Of a stretch of DNA of 64,000 bases, positions 8,648-20,555 are shown one piece after another. Origin of the DNA: Salipiger sp. CCB-MM3. Lineage in GTDB: Bacteria; Pseudomonadota; Alphaproteobacteria; Rhodobacterales; Rhodobacteraceae. The notes beneath the pieces were generated by a model. That model was not told the origin of the DNA, ran no database searches, and saw only the letters and a list, made by a program, of their open reading frames with translations. The translations under genes were made by a program, and so were the position numbers. The stretch covers positions 186,001 through 250,000 of the forward strand of contig NZ_CP014596.1 in assembly GCF_001687105.1 (NCBI RefSeq). Reading direction: 5' to 3'. Numbering within the stretch: the stretch's first letter is position 1; the number at the start of each line of letters is the position of its first letter.

Positions 8648-8944
8648 TCACTCCTGTCCCAGCACCGCTTCCTCGCGGCGGATCGACCATTCCACCAACT
8701 CGCGCCAGAGCCTCTCGCTCAGATCCGGGTCGATCCCCTCGGCCTCGGCATTGCGCCGGGCGTTGGCGACGACCTCGTCGACGCGGGCCTTGATCCGGGC
8801 GGGCAGTCCCGCGCCGGTCTTGATCTCGGCAGCACGGTCGATGAGGCTCTGACGATGCGCCAAGAGCGCTGTGAGCGCCTTGTCGGTCTCGTCGATCTCG
8901 GCGCGCAGCGCCGTCATGTCACCCAAGGTTGCGGGATCGCGCAT
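8648..8944 (-). CDS. chorismate mutase, AroQ type
   Basis: A 98-residue all-helical AroQ-class chorismate mutase, the size of a monofunctional domain. It converts chorismate to prephenate for phenylalanine and tyrosine synthesis. The arginine and lysine positions expected in the active site are visible in the first helix ([19 protein letters not shown]) and in [15 protein letters not shown] 7 bases before the ATG at 8944 supports this start; an internal ATG at 8917 is possible. It is transcribed with folD, 5 bases downstream. Confidence 0.88.
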   Translation of the reverse strand: MRDPATLGDMTALRAEIDETDKALTALLAHRQSLIDRAAEIKTGAGLPARIKARVDEVVANARRNAEAEGIDPDLSERLWRELVEWSIRREEAVLGQE

Positions 8945-9068
8945 GGGCGTCTCCTTGCAAGTTTTTCCGTGGCCGTTGCGCCCCCTATGCCGCGATGCGG
9001 CGCAAGGATCAACGCACCAGTGCGGCGGATATTGCGCCAATCGCGACAAAGCATGCGCCAATCGGAAA

Positions 9069-9095
9069 CGCGCGGCGCTTTTTCGGCGCCGCGCG
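9069..9095 (-). terminator. possible terminator downstream of fhs
   Basis: A 10-bp GC-rich stem (CGCGCGGCGC with GCGCCGCGCG) lies just beyond the fhs stop codon. Only three T residues follow on the minus strand, so termination here is uncertain. Confidence 0.4.
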
Positions 9096-9109
9096 GCAGC
9101 GGCAGTGGC

Positions 9110-10780
9110 TCAGAAGAGCCCCTCGACCTCACCCTCTGCGTTGAGGCCGATGCTCTCGGCGGCGGGCACGCGCGGCAGGCCGGGCATGGTCATAATGTCA
9201 CCGCAGATCGCCACGACAAAGCCCGCCCCGGCCGAGAGCCGCACTTCGCGGACCGGCACCGTGTGCCCCTCGGGCGCGCCGCGCAGGGTCGGATCGGTCG
9301 AGAAGGAATATTGCGTCTTGGCCATGCAGACCGGCAGCTCGCCAAAGCCCTGTTCTTCCCAGTCCTTCAGCTGCGCCAGAACCCGTGCATCCGCCGTGAC
9401 CTCGCCCGCATGGTAGATGCGCTTGGCGACGGTCTCGATCTTCTCCCACAGCGGCAGCTCATCGCCATAGAGCGGGGCGAACTGCGCCGCGTCGCCATCG
9501 GCGATATGCGCCACGCGCTCGGCCAACGCGGTGATGCCCGCCGAGCCCTCGGCCCAGTGGCGGCACAGATGCGCTTCTGCGCCGCGCGCCTCGGCGTAGG
9601 ATTTCACCGCCGCCACTTCATCCTCGCTGTCGCCCGCGAAATGGTTGATCGCCACGACGACCGGCACACCGAACTGGCGCAGGTTCTCGATATGGCGGCC
9701 AAGGTTGGCGCAGCCCTTCTTCACCGCGGCCACATCTTCGCTGCCAAGGTCGGCGCGCGCCACGCCGCCGTTCATCTTCAGCGCCCGCACCGTGGCCACC
9801 AGCACCACGCAATCGGGGTGAAGCCCGGCCTTGCGGCACTTGATGTCAAAGAACTTCTCGGCCCCCAGATCAGCGCCAAAGCCCGCCTCGGTCACCACGT
9901 AGTCGGCCAGCCGCAGCGCGGTCTTGGTGGCGATCACCGAGTTGCAGCCATGGGCGATATTGGCGAAGGGCCCGCCATGCACGAAGGCAGGCGTGTGTTC
10001 CAGCGTCTGCACGAGGTTGGGCTGCATCGCGTCTTTCAGCAGCACCGTCATTGCGCCATCGGCCTTCAGATCGCGCGCCAGCACCGGGGTCTTGTCGCGG
10101 CGATAGGCGACGATCATCCGGCCAAGGCGATCCTGCAGGTCGGTAAGATTGTCGGCAAGGCACAGGCAGGCCATGATCTCGGAGGCGACGGTGATGTCAA
10201 AGCCGCCCTGACGCGGGAAGCCGTTGGGCGCGCCGCCAAGGCCGGTCACCACGTCGCGCAGCGCCCGGTCGTTGACGTCGAGCACCCGGCGCCAGACCAC
10301 GCGGCGCAGGTCGATCTCGAGCGCGTTGCCCCAGTGCACATGGTTGTCGATCATCGCCGACAGCAGGTTGTGCGCCGCCGTGATGGCGTGGAAGTCGCCG
10401 GTGAAATGAAGGTTCATCTCCTCCATCGGCACCACCTGCGCGTGACCGCCACCAGCCGCCCCGCCCTTCATCCCGAAGTTCGGCCCGAGCGAGGCCTCGC
10501 GGATGCAGATCGCCGCCTTCTTGCCAATCGCCTGCAGCCCGTCACCAAGACCGACGGTGGTGGTTGTCTTGCCCTCGCCCGCCGGGGTCGGGTTGATCGC
10601 CGTGACGAGGATCAGCCGACCGCGCTTGCGCTCGCCCAGCCCCTCGATGAAGCTGGCCGAGACCTTCGCCTTATCATGGCCATAGGGGATGAGGTCGGCC
10701 CCGGTGATGCCGAGCTTTTCGCCGATCTCTTGGATCGGGCGTTTCTGCGCGGCGCGGGCGATTTCGATGTCGGTGGTCAT
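9110..10780 (-). CDS. fhs: formate-tetrahydrofolate ligase
   Basis: Fhs makes 10-formyl-THF from formate, THF and ATP in the cytosol. The 556-residue length is standard. The P-loop [17 protein letters not shown], the segment [19 protein letters not shown] and the C-terminal [17 protein letters not shown] are typical. With folD just downstream this forms a one-carbon block; in the Roseobacter group fhs/folD often handles formate or methyl groups from methylated substrates, but no demethylase lies nearby, so that is only context. Confidence 0.97.
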   Translation of the reverse strand: MTTDIEIARAAQKRPIQEIGEKLGITGADLIPYGHDKAKVSASFIEGLGERKRGRLILVTAINPTPAGEGKTTTTVGLGDGLQAIGKKAAICIREASLGPNFGMKGGAAGGGHAQVVPMEEMNLHFTGDFHAITAAHNLLSAMIDNHVHWGNALEIDLRRVVWRRVLDVNDRALRDVVTGLGGAPNGFPRQGGFDITVASEIMACLCLADNLTDLQDRLGRMIVAYRRDKTPVLARDLKADGAMTVLLKDAMQPNLVQTLEHTPAFVHGGPFANIAHGCNSVIATKTALRLADYVVTEAGFGADLGAEKFFDIKCRKAGLHPDCVVLVATVRALKMNGGVARADLGSEDVAAVKKGCANLGRHIENLRQFGVPVVVAINHFAGDSEDEVAAVKSYAEARGAEAHLCRHWAEGSAGITALAERVAHIADGDAAQFAPLYGDELPLWEKIETVAKRIYHAGEVTADARVLAQLKDWEEQGFGELPVCMAKTQYSFSTDPTLRGAPEGHTVPVREVRLSAGAGFVVAICGDIMTMPGLPRVPAAESIGLNAEGEVEGLF

Positions 10781-10875
10781 GGCGGGGCCTTCCTGCGGAG
10801 TGGTCTCGTGCCCCGTCCATAGCCGCTCTGGCGCGCGTGGTCACGCGCGAAGCGTTCGACCTCTGCGTGAAGCGC

Positions 10876-11475
10876 TCAGCCCTTGCGCGCCGCGTCGAGA
10901 TGCGCCCAGACCGGCTGGTCGGGGATATGCAGCGTCAGCGTGTCCCCGATCGAGAGCGTGCCCGGACGCTCGACCCAGGCGGTCACCCCACGCTTGCCCT
11001 TGGCGGCGGATTTGAACGCCTTGCCGTGGCCCTTGTGCTCGGCCTCGATCTCGCGCGCGGGCAGATTGCAGGGGCGGTTTTCCATGTCGATCACCAGCGT
11101 CGCACCATCCGGCCCCTGCAGGCGCGAGGACGGCGGGATGTGGCTGAAATCGGGGATGCCTTCGAGGATCAGCGTCGCCCCTGCGAGCACCGGGTCGATG
11201 GCCTCGAGATCCAGCGTCGCGGCGATCTCGGCGAGGTCTTCGGCGGCGACGATGCTGAGTTGCCGGGCGTTGGCGATCTCGGTGCCGCGCTTGTGCTGCG
11301 ACGTCACCCGCGAGCAGGACGGGCGCGTCAGACCGGCATGGCGCTCGTCTTGGGGCCCGGCCCAATCCAGTTCGATCGACTCGACGGGGACGGACCGGAT
11401 GCTGTCGCCTTCGACCGGCACACGGCCAAGCCAAGTGATACGGGCAGAGAACTGGGTGGGCTTGAGCGCGGGCAT
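10876..11475 (-). CDS. MOSC-domain protein
   Basis: A 199-residue protein made almost entirely of a MOSC (molybdenum cofactor sulfurase C-terminal) domain. MOSC proteins bind the molybdenum cofactor or carry sulfur on a conserved cysteine; here that residue is probably the cysteine in MENRPCNLPA. Standalone bacterial MOSC proteins (YiiM/YuaD-like) mostly lack a defined partner. The start MPALKPTQF at 11475 has AAGGA 9 bases upstream; the open frame runs 20 codons further without a better site. Confidence 0.8.
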   Translation of the reverse strand: MPALKPTQFSARITWLGRVPVEGDSIRSVPVESIELDWAGPQDERHAGLTRPSCSRVTSQHKRGTEIANARQLSIVAAEDLAEIAATLDLEAIDPVLAGATLILEGIPDFSHIPPSSRLQGPDGATLVIDMENRPCNLPAREIEAEHKGHGKAFKSAAKGKRGVTAWVERPGTLSIGDTLTLHIPDQPVWAHLDAARKG

Positions 11476-11592
11476 GAGAGGGGTCCTTGGACAGCTTACG
11501 TTACGGCGCCAAGTTGGGCCACAGATAGGCGGCAAGGTCGAGGGGGTATCGGACCCGGTTCCTGCGCATTCGCCGCCGGACCCGGACCGCTG

Positions 11593-12365
11593 TCAGATCG
11601 TGACGGTGAAGAACAGCCGCCGGAACGGGAACAGCGCGCCGCCGCTCTCGTCCACCGGGTACACCGTACGGATCACCGCCTCATAGGCCGCGATCAAGTC
11701 GGTCCGCTCGGCCTCGGTCAACGGCTCCAGCACCGGGCGGGCAAACGTGGCTTGGGTGAAATGGCGCACCGGATGGCCGTTCTCCTGCGGGGCGAGATAC
11801 TGATAGTACTCGGTTTCCCAAAGCGCGGTCTCGCCCTGCGGTGCCAGCAGCGCGTGATACTCTGCCGGGCGCAGGATGCCGGGGATCGTGGCGGGATCGA
11901 CACGGCCCGGATAGCGTTCCTCGACCAGAGCCAGCCACATGCGGTGCGAGGGCGCATCGTTCTGCGCCGGGACCTGCACCGCCAGCGTGCCGCCGGGGGC
12001 CAGCATGGCCAGCAGGCGCGGCAGCAGGATGTCGTGGCCATGGGTCCAATGCAGCGCCGCGTTGGAAAAGATCAGCGCGGGCGGGCTTTCGGCCTGCCAT
12101 GCCGAGATGTCGGCCTGATGCAGCGCGTCGTAGCAATCGGTGGCGCGCGCCTTGTACAGCATCGCGGGGCTGAGATCGACCCCTTCGAGCCTCCGGCCCA
12201 GCTGCGCTAGTGCGGGACCGACATCCCCGGCGCCGCAGCCGAGGTCCACCACCGGCCCCTCGGGCAGCGCCGGCAGCGCGCGCAGCAGATCGAGCGCGGG
12301 GCGCAAACGATGACCCCGGAACCTGTGATAGGTCCCGGGGTCCCAGTCTTTATGACCGTCTTGGC

Positions 12366-12369
<4 letters not shown>
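11593..12369 (-). CDS. class I SAM methyltransferase, trans-aconitate 2-methyltransferase-like
   Basis: A 258-residue SAM-dependent methyltransferase aligning along its length with E. coli Tam, which methyl-esterifies trans-aconitate and so relieves aconitase inhibition. Shared features are WDPGTYHRF near the N-terminus, the SAM-binding [32 protein letters not shown] and the C-terminal FPFRRLFF. Its start overlaps the ftsH stop by 4 bases (ATGA), so it is translated as the last gene of the ftsH transcript. Substrate identity is by similarity only. Confidence 0.82.
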
Positions 12370-14279
<1,910 letters not shown>

Positions 14280-14336
14280 GGACGGCCTCCTAAAATGACG
14301 TATCTCGCGCTTCTCGCGAAGACGCGATGTGTGCCT

Positions 14337-14364
14337 AACATAAGGGCTGAGCCAGCCGGTTCAA
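14337..14364 (-). promoter_or_regulatory. candidate ftsH promoter
   Basis: On the minus strand TTGAAC and TATGTT are separated by 16 bases, about 60 bases before the ftsH start codon. The region before the -10 box (CCCTTATG) also resembles heat-shock-sigma promoters, which would suit ftsH. This is motif reading only. Confidence 0.45.
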
Positions 14365-14371
14365 TGCGATT

Positions 14372-15721
14372 TCACCCGGTTTGCGGGCCGGATTGCAGGA
14401 ATGCCGCGAAGCTCAGGCCCTTGCGACCGGAGCGGCAGAGCTCAAAGACGGGTGCGGCGCTCCCCGAAAGCGCCACCGCATCACAGGCCACCAGCCGCGC
14501 ACCGTCGAAAAGCGCCGGTGCCGAGCGGGCGGCGTGATAGGGCACCGGCGGCGGCGCGGTGCGGTCACGCTGCGCCCAGCCGTCGTCGCCAAGCGCGCGC
14601 AACTCGGTGCCCTTCCCCGCGTCCTGCCCCGCGTTGAGGCAGAGCCGCCAGCGGCCATCCCAGAGCGCATTTTGGGTGGCGGCGCAGACAGTCTCACGCA
14701 CAGCATCATACTCGCGAAAGATCGCGACCCGCCCGCGCTCGATGCGCAGCTCGCAGCCATGCAGCGTGCCGCCGCCCCCGCCAAGCAGCCGGTCGAGCAG
14801 AGCCTCGAGCGGCGCCTCGCGCGGGCGGTACTCTGCGCCCGAGACGAACTGCAGCGCGGCGGAGAGCAGCCGCAACTGGGTGTCACGCTCGATGGTCTGG
14901 AAGGCGGATTGATCGAACAGCAGATCGCCCACGCGCTCGGGAGGCGTGGCAACGGCGATCTCTTTCCAGACCTGCAGCGCGCGCGCGCGCAGCGCCTCGC
15001 CCGCCCGCGCCATGCGCTTCGCGGCGGCTGTCAGGTCGGGGCCGGAGAGCTCACCTTCCGCCTCGAGCCGGGCGATCAGCTTGCGGGCGCGCACCCGGTC
15101 ATAGCTGTCATCCTCGTTCGAAGGATCGTCTGCCCATGTGCCCTTGAGCACGCGAAGGTAGTGGCGCAACTCCTCGCGGCGCATGTCGAGGCAGGGCCGA
15201 ATGATGCGCATGGGCCGGGTCTCGCCCGGTTCAAAGACCTCGCGCACCGGCTGCATCGCCGACAGCCCCTCGACCCCGGCACCGCGGGCAAGGCGCATCA
15301 GGAAAGTCTCGGCCATGTCGTCCGCGGTATGCGCCATGAGCACGTCGCGAATATCGCCGCGCCAGCCGCCAATCAGCGACAGACGCGCGCGCCGCGCCGC
15401 ATCCATCAGGTTGCCCTGCCCGTCCCAGTTCCAGCGAAGGGTGCTGTGCGGCCAGCCCAGTTCGGCGCAGGTCTGCGCGACCATGCGTGCCTCGTCCGCC
15501 GCCTCGGGCCGCAACCCGTGATCGACGGTGACCACATGCAGGCGAACGCCCCAGACATGGGTCCAGTTGTGCGCCAGCGTGAGCATCGCCATGCTGTCGC
15601 CGCCGCCAGAGACGGCCAGCGCGATATCGGAAGGGAAGTCAGGCCCCAGCGCCGCGCCCATGGCATCGGCAAAGCGCTGGTCCAGAGTTGGCGTCACCGC
15701 GGTCACTCCCGGCTGCTTCAC
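14372..15721 (-). CDS. tilS: tRNA(Ile)-lysidine synthetase
   Basis: TilS attaches lysine to C34 of the CAU-anticodon isoleucine tRNA so that it reads AUA. The PP-loop ATP-pyrophosphatase motif SGGGDS occurs at about residues 39-44 (ALAVSGGGDSMAM), followed by HTADDMAETFLMRLARGAGVEGLSAM, typical of the family. At 449 residues it is close to the usual proteobacterial length. Its start overlaps the cpoB stop by 4 bases, so it belongs to the tol-pal transcript. Confidence 0.95.
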   Translation of the reverse strand: MKQPGVTAVTPTLDQRFADAMGAALGPDFPSDIALAVSGGGDSMAMLTLAHNWTHVWGVRLHVVTVDHGLRPEAADEARMVAQTCAELGWPHSTLRWNWDGQGNLMDAARRARLSLIGGWRGDIRDVLMAHTADDMAETFLMRLARGAGVEGLSAMQPVREVFEPGETRPMRIIRPCLDMRREELRHYLRVLKGTWADDPSNEDDSYDRVRARKLIARLEAEGELSGPDLTAAAKRMARAGEALRARALQVWKEIAVATPPERVGDLLFDQSAFQTIERDTQLRLLSAALQFVSGAEYRPREAPLEALLDRLLGGGGGTLHGCELRIERGRVAIFREYDAVRETVCAATQNALWDGRWRLCLNAGQDAGKGTELRALGDDGWAQRDRTAPPPVPYHAARSAPALFDGARLVACDAVALSGSAAPVFELCRSGRKGLSFAAFLQSGPQTG

Positions 15722-16563
15722 TGGCAGCCGAGACGGTCCATTTCGGTCTGCGCCTTGGCGACGGCCGCATTGCCCGGATAGCGGGTGGCCACCTCGCCCA
15801 GCGTCACGCAGGCCTCATTGGTGCTGCCAAGCTGCCCAAGCGCCGCGCCAAGCCGCCACAGCGCATCGGGGGCCACCTCGCTTTCGGGGTAGTTGGCGTA
15901 GGCGCCGAGGAAGCGCCGCGCGGCCTCGCGCGTGTCACCTGCCTCGCTCAGGGCCCGGCCCTCGCCGAGATAGCTTGCCGCCTCTAGCGGAGAACCCGGG
16001 TAGGTCTGGCGGAAGGACGCAAACTCACTCGCGGCGGATTGAAAGTCACCGTTGGCGAGCGCCTCCTGGGCTCGCCGGAAATCGGTTTCTTCGCCAACTG
16101 CCAGCTCGGCCCCGTCCGACGGCAGCGCGTCCCCGCCAGAGGAAGCGCTCTGCGACGGCGCGGGCGCAGGCGTGCCCGAGGTCGCCGGCTGATCGCCGCC
16201 AAGCGGGCGTGTCTGGCCGATGTTGCCGATGTCGCAGCCCGGTTCGATCTCGCAGATGCGGAACTCCAGATCGCCGATCCGGTTGGTGCCGTCGCTGACG
16301 ACGCTGTCGATCCGGTGGCTCAGCTCTTCGGTGCGTGCGGTGAGCCGGGTCAGTTCGGCCTCGATCGCGTTGACCCGATCAAGCGTGCTGCCGCCAACAT
16401 TGGCCGTGCCAATGCCGGTGGTGTTGAGCTCTTGCTTCAGCTTCTTGAGCTGACTGTCGAGCATAACAAGCTCCTGGCGGAGGTCCGCCAGGGTCTCACT
16501 CTGCTGGGCCTGCGCGCCGCTCGCGATCAGGCCCAGACATAGGGCAATGCCGGTCAGACGCAT
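15718..16563 (-). CDS. cpoB: Tol-Pal system / cell-division coordinator CpoB (YbgF)
   Basis: A 281-residue periplasmic protein. A signal peptide (MRLTGIALCLGLIASGAQA) is followed by a coiled-coil region (about residues 25-95, ETLADLRQELVMLDSQLKKLK), a low-complexity linker and C-terminal TPR repeats (DFQSAASEFASFRQTYPGSPLEAASYLGEG and following). CpoB links peptidoglycan synthesis with Tol-Pal constriction of the outer membrane. AAGGAGG before the ATG at 16563 sets the start; the longer frame lacks a signal sequence. It lies between pal and tilS, the conserved position. Confidence 0.93.
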   Translation of the reverse strand: MRLTGIALCLGLIASGAQAQQSETLADLRQELVMLDSQLKKLKQELNTTGIGTANVGGSTLDRVNAIEAELTRLTARTEELSHRIDSVVSDGTNRIGDLEFRICEIEPGCDIGNIGQTRPLGGDQPATSGTPAPAPSQSASSGGDALPSDGAELAVGEETDFRRAQEALANGDFQSAASEFASFRQTYPGSPLEAASYLGEGRALSEAGDTREAARRFLGAYANYPESEVAPDALWRLGAALGQLGSTNEACVTLGEVATRYPGNAAVAKAQTEMDRLGCQ

Positions 16564-16574
16564 CAGGCCCTCCT

Positions 16575-17105
16575 TCAGCTCGTCATGCCCATGGAGATCA
16601 CCGTCACCGCGCGGCGGTTCTTGGCGTAGCAGGCTTCTTCCGAACAAATCTCGACCGGACGCTCCTTGCCGTAGGAAATCTGGCGCAGGCGGGTCGGTGC
16701 CACACCCTTGGAGATCAGATATTCCATCACGGCGTTGGCGCGGCGCGCACCAAGCGCGATGTTATACTCGCGGGTGCCCTGCTCGTCGGCGTGGCCTTCG
16801 ATCACCGCGAGGTAATCGGAGTTGGTCATCAGCCATTGCGCCTGCGCGTCGAGCGTGGCCTGCGCCTGTGCCGAAAGCGTCGACTGATCGACGGCGAAGA
16901 GCACGCGGTCGCCGATCGCCTGATTGAAGTAGGCCGAGGAGGTCGGGTCGTTCGCCGAGCCCGGCACCATGCCGCCATTGGCGCCCGCGCCATAACCCGC
17001 GCCGGCACCGGCGCCATAGGCACCTTCGTTGAAACGGTCGGGGTTGGTGCAGGCAGCAAGGCCAAGACCGGCCACCAGCATCAGAACCTTCGGAAGATAT
17101 GTCAT
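16575..17105 (-). CDS. pal: peptidoglycan-associated lipoprotein Pal
   Basis: A 176-residue outer-membrane lipoprotein. The signal ends in the lipobox GLAAC, with the lipid-modified cysteine at about residue 19. The C-terminal OmpA-like domain binds peptidoglycan, with VIEGHADEQGTREYNIALGARRANAV containing the conserved Asp and Arg contacts. It anchors the outer membrane and is the target of TolB. The start MTYLPKVLM at 17105 is chosen because it gives a proper lipoprotein signal; the ribosome binding site is weak. cpoB follows 11 bases downstream. Confidence 0.95.
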   Translation of the reverse strand: MTYLPKVLMLVAGLGLAACTNPDRFNEGAYGAGAGAGYGAGANGGMVPGSANDPTSSAYFNQAIGDRVLFAVDQSTLSAQAQATLDAQAQWLMTNSDYLAVIEGHADEQGTREYNIALGARRANAVMEYLISKGVAPTRLRQISYGKERPVEICSEEACYAKNRRAVTVISMGMTS

Positions 17106-17239
17106 TGGATCACTGTCCTGCTCGTTTGTTTGCCGCAAGGCTATCACAGCGCGAAAGTCTTGGGAACGTGGCGTCTCTGAGCGCGGATAACCCTTTTGAG
17201 AGAATTGTTTCCGGCGCATTGGGACGCAAAGCGAAGGGC

Positions 17240-17256
17240 GCGCTCCGGCGGAGCGC
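17240..17256 (-). terminator. hairpin between tolB and pal
   Basis: A 7-bp stem (GCGCTCC-ggc-GGAGCGC) lies 18 bases beyond the tolB stop. There is no T-run on the minus strand, so it is more likely an attenuating or processing structure than a full terminator. Confidence 0.35.
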
Positions 17257-17273
17257 ACCCATTTGTCCTGCCG

Positions 17274-18608
17274 TTACTGCAGCGGCCCCCAGCTCGGGTC
17301 AGAGGCCCCGTCAGGCGTGCGCACCCGCTTGAGGTTCCGGCCCGAGATGTCGACCGTGTAGAGCGAGCTTGCGCCCTGCGCGCCCTGCGTCTCACGGGCG
17401 AACATCAGCACCCGGCCATTCGGTGCCCAGCTCGGGCCCTCGTCGAGGAAAGAGGCCGTGAGCAGCCGCTCTTCCGAGCCGTCCGTGCGCATCACCCCGA
17501 TGTGGAAGCGCCCGGCGTTCTGCTTGGTGAAGGCGATGAGATCGCCGCGCGGCGACCAGACCGGCGTGCCATAGCGGCCCTGACCAAAGCTGATGCGGGT
17601 CGGCTCGCCGCCGCTCACCGGCATGACATAGAGCTGCTGGCTGCCCGAACGGTCGCTTTCGAAGACGATCTTGCTGCCGTCGGGCGAGAAGCTGGCGCCG
17701 GTCTCGATCGAGGGCGCGGTGGTCAACTGCCGGGTCTGGCCGGAGTTGATGTCCATCGCGTAGATGTCGGTGTTGGAGCCGCGGGTCATCGAATAGAGCA
17801 GTTGCGAGCCATCAGGCGAGAAGCGCGGCGCAAAGCTCATCACCCCGTCCGAGGTCGGCAGGATGCGGCTTTGCACAGAGCCCACGTCGAGCACATGGAT
17901 GCGCGGCTCGCCGGTCTCATAGCTGGTGTAAAGCACCCGGTCGCCGTTCGGCGAGAAGCGCGGCGCGATGACGATCGAGCGGCTGTCGGTCAGATACTGC
18001 ACATTGGCGCCGTCGTAATCCATCACCGCGAGGCGTTTGGCGCGCTCATCCTTCGGCCCGCTCTCCGAGACATAGACCACGCGGCTGTCGAAATAGCCGC
18101 TCTCGCCGGTGATGCGCGAATAGACCTGATCGGCGACCTTATGCGCCAGCCGCCGCCAGCCATCGGTGGTGGCCGAGAACTGCATGCCGTCGCCAAGTTC
18201 GGTACCCGCAAAAACATCCCAAGCCCGGAACTTCACGGTGAGCCGCCCTGCCCCGTCAGAGCTGACGGCGCCGGTGATCAGCGCCTGCGCGTTGATCGCC
18301 TTCCAGTCCGAAAATTGCACCGGGCTGGAGAAATTCGACACGCGGCTGATATGCGCATCGCGCGGAATTTCGCGGAAGAGGCCGGTGCCGCTGAGGTCTT
18401 CGGCGATCACCCGGCTGATCTGCTGCGCATACTCCGCCGCGTTGCCACCCTCGGCGACGAAATCGGGCACCGCATAGGGCAGCGGTTCGATCACGCCCTC
18501 GGTGATCTCGATGCGCAAAGGGCCATCCTGCGCCAGCGCCGGTGCCGCAACGCCCACCGCCGTCCCGGCGGTGCCGAGGGCAAGGATCAGGGCCAGAATT
18601 CTTGTCAT
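17274..18608 (-). CDS. tolB: Tol-Pal system beta-propeller protein TolB
   Basis: A 444-residue periplasmic protein with a cleavable signal ([26 protein letters not shown]). The N-terminal domain (FRIEITEG-type start, [15 protein letters not shown]) is followed by a six-bladed propeller made of repeats such as [36 protein letters not shown] and [18 protein letters not shown]. TolB binds Pal and TolA. AAGGAGA ahead of the ATG at 18608 defines the start; the open frame extends far upstream without meaning. There are 203 bases between tolA and this gene. Confidence 0.96.
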   Translation of the reverse strand: MTRILALILALGTAGTAVGVAAPALAQDGPLRIEITEGVIEPLPYAVPDFVAEGGNAAEYAQQISRVIAEDLSGTGLFREIPRDAHISRVSNFSSPVQFSDWKAINAQALITGAVSSDGAGRLTVKFRAWDVFAGTELGDGMQFSATTDGWRRLAHKVADQVYSRITGESGYFDSRVVYVSESGPKDERAKRLAVMDYDGANVQYLTDSRSIVIAPRFSPNGDRVLYTSYETGEPRIHVLDVGSVQSRILPTSDGVMSFAPRFSPDGSQLLYSMTRGSNTDIYAMDINSGQTRQLTTAPSIETGASFSPDGSKIVFESDRSGSQQLYVMPVSGGEPTRISFGQGRYGTPVWSPRGDLIAFTKQNAGRFHIGVMRTDGSEERLLTASFLDEGPSWAPNGRVLMFARETQGAQGASSLYTVDISGRNLKRVRTPDGASDPSWGPLQ

Positions 18609-18811
18609 GCTCGTAGTCTCCTTCCCGGTCGCCGTGCCGCGCCGCGGATTACCTGCCAGTTTGCCTGCTTTTGGTCGTCCTCGGGGCGAACATAGCGCGG
18701 GACCCCGCCCCGGACAAAGAGCCGTGTCATGCGGCCCAAGTCGGCCCGTATGCTGACCTGTGTGCCAGGCTGTGCGTCGACCTGAATGCAGGCGCTTGCC
18801 GAAATGCCCCA

Positions 18812-20050
18812 TCACCGCTGCCTCATCTGCTCGGGATTGAAGGTCATTTCGATGGTCTTCCACTGGTCGTATTTGTCGGCAGGCAGCGAATAGCCGTCCC
18901 CCTGACAGCGCAGAATGGCGCGCCGCGCGTTCTGGAACGCGGTCTCTGCCGCGGAGGCATCGCCGCCCGACGAGCCCAGCATCTTCAGGCTCGACGAGAC
19001 CACGCGGCCCGAAGCGTCCATATCCATACCGACGGTCACGGTCACATTCGCCGCCTGACTGCCGACATCCACGACCCAGCACTTTTGTACAGCCACACGC
19101 AACGAGTCGCGCTCGCCCTGCGTCAGCGGCGGCCCCGAAGGACCACTCTGCTGCGCCGCGCCGCCACCGCCGCCGGCAAGCGCCTGCGCGATGGCATCGG
19201 CCACGGCATCGTCCGCGCTGTCCTGCGCTGGCGGCGTTTCCTTTGGCGGCTCGGGCTTGCGCTCGGCGGTTTCGGTGCGCGGCTGCTCTGCCGGTTTCTC
19301 CGGTTTGGGCGCGGGCTCCGGTTCCGGCTGCGGCTCGGGGCGCTGCGCGAGCTTGGTCGGACGGGTCAGCGGGCGGCGCGAGGCGTCGGGCGCGAGCACC
19401 GGCGCATCGGGCACCGGCTCTGCCGCCGCGGCGGGTTCCTCGGCCTCGGTGACGATCTCGGTCGCGGTTTCCTCGGGCGCCGTCGCCTCCTGCTCTTCCT
19501 CGGCCACCTGCGGTGCCTCGGCATCGGGCTCGGCGGCCTGCTGCACCTCTTCGGCCACCTGCGTGTCGGGCTCGGGCGGGGCGACGGGTTCGGGCGCCAC
19601 GCGCGGCGCCGGGCGCGGCACCGGGCGGTCGGCCACCTCGGGCGCAAGCACCGGCGGCGGCGCAACGGCCTCGGGCGTCGGCGGCGAGATCGGCTCGGTG
19701 GGATCGGGCGGGGTCACCTGCGCAGGCGGTGCCACCGGCTCGGGGGTGGTTTCCGGTGCCGGTTCGGGCGCGGGCTGCGGCGGCTCGGGGCTCGGCGCGG
19801 GTTCCGGCTCGGCGGGCGCGGGGGCCGGCTCGGGCTCGGGTTCCGGAGCGGGCGCGGGCGGGGCATCGACCTCCTGCGCAGTCTCTGGCGATTGCGCGGC
19901 ACGGGTCATCGCGGCGAACTCGGCTTCCGAGATCACCGTCACCGCCGAGGTCTCGACCTGCGGCGGATCGGGGCGGAACACATTGCCGAAGATCGCCCAG
20001 AGGATCACGGCAAGGTGCAGACCGCCCGAAATATAGAGGCTCTTGCGCAA
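18812..20050 (-). CDS. tolA: cell envelope integrity protein TolA
   Basis: TolA is anchored in the inner membrane and spans the periplasm to couple TolQR energy to TolB-Pal. One N-terminal membrane helix ([18 protein letters not shown]) is followed by a very long Pro/Glu/Ala linker and the globular TolA C-terminal domain ([10 protein letters not shown] to the end). The best start is TTG at 20050, giving [10 protein letters not shown], with GAGGGAG 5 bases upstream and 10 bases after tolR; an ATG at 20089 would overlap tolR and lacks such a site. 412 residues. Confidence 0.88.
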   Translation of the reverse strand: MRKSLYISGGLHLAVILWAIFGNVFRPDPPQVETSAVTVISEAEFAAMTRAAQSPETAQEVDAPPAPAPEPEPEPAPAPAEPEPAPSPEPPQPAPEPAPETTPEPVAPPAQVTPPDPTEPISPPTPEAVAPPPVLAPEVADRPVPRPAPRVAPEPVAPPEPDTQVAEEVQQAAEPDAEAPQVAEEEQEATAPEETATEIVTEAEEPAAAAEPVPDAPVLAPDASRRPLTRPTKLAQRPEPQPEPEPAPKPEKPAEQPRTETAERKPEPPKETPPAQDSADDAVADAIAQALAGGGGGAAQQSGPSGPPLTQGERDSLRVAVQKCWVVDVGSQAANVTVTVGMDMDASGRVVSSSLKMLGSSGGDASAAETAFQNARRAILRCQGDGYSLPADKYDQWKTIEMTFNPEQMRQR

Positions 20051-20060
20051 GGGCGCTCCC

Positions 20061-20552
20061 TCAGTTGCCAGACAGTCCGGCCGCGCCATCGAGCGCCGGG
20101 CCGCCGGTGTCGGTGACCAGACCGATCGACGAGAACCCGCCACGGTTCAGCGCGCCCATCACCTTGGCCACGGTGTCATAGGGCACCGAGCCGTCGGCGC
20201 GCAGGAAGATGCGGTCGTCACTGCGTTCCTCGGCGATGGCCCGCAGGCGCGGCGTCAGCTCGTCCATCGCCACCTCGGTGGTCTGGATCATCACCATGCC
20301 ATCGGCGGCAATGGTGACGGTGAGCGGCTCCTCGGCCTCGTTCGGCAGCGCGGTCGCGGCGGTTTTCGGCAGTTCCACGGGCACGCCCACGGTGAGCAGC
20401 GGGGCCGCGACCATGAAGATGATCAGCAGCACCAGCATCACGTCCACCATCGGCGTGACATTGATCTCGGCCATGGGCTGGCCGCCGCCACCAGAGCGGC
20501 GCCGCCTGCGGCGACCGCCGCCGCCTCCCTTTTTCATCACGCCTCCGGCCAT
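20061..20552 (-). CDS. tolR: Tol-Pal system protein TolR
   Basis: A 163-residue ExbD/TolR protein: an Arg/Gly-rich cytoplasmic N-terminus, one membrane helix (VDVMLVLLIIFMVAAPLL) with the proton-relay aspartate in INVTPMVDVML, then a periplasmic domain. With TolQ it forms the proton-driven motor of the Tol system. The ATG at 20552 matches the usual MxxGVM start of Rhodobacteraceae homologues; ATG 20537 has the better GGAGG and is an alternative. It follows tolQ by 3 bases. Confidence 0.95.
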   Translation of the reverse strand: MAGGVMKKGGGGGRRRRRRSGGGGQPMAEINVTPMVDVMLVLLIIFMVAAPLLTVGVPVELPKTAATALPNEAEEPLTVTIAADGMVMIQTTEVAMDELTPRLRAIAEERSDDRIFLRADGSVPYDTVAKVMGALNRGGFSSIGLVTDTGGPALDGAAGLSGN

Positions 20553-20555
20553 GGC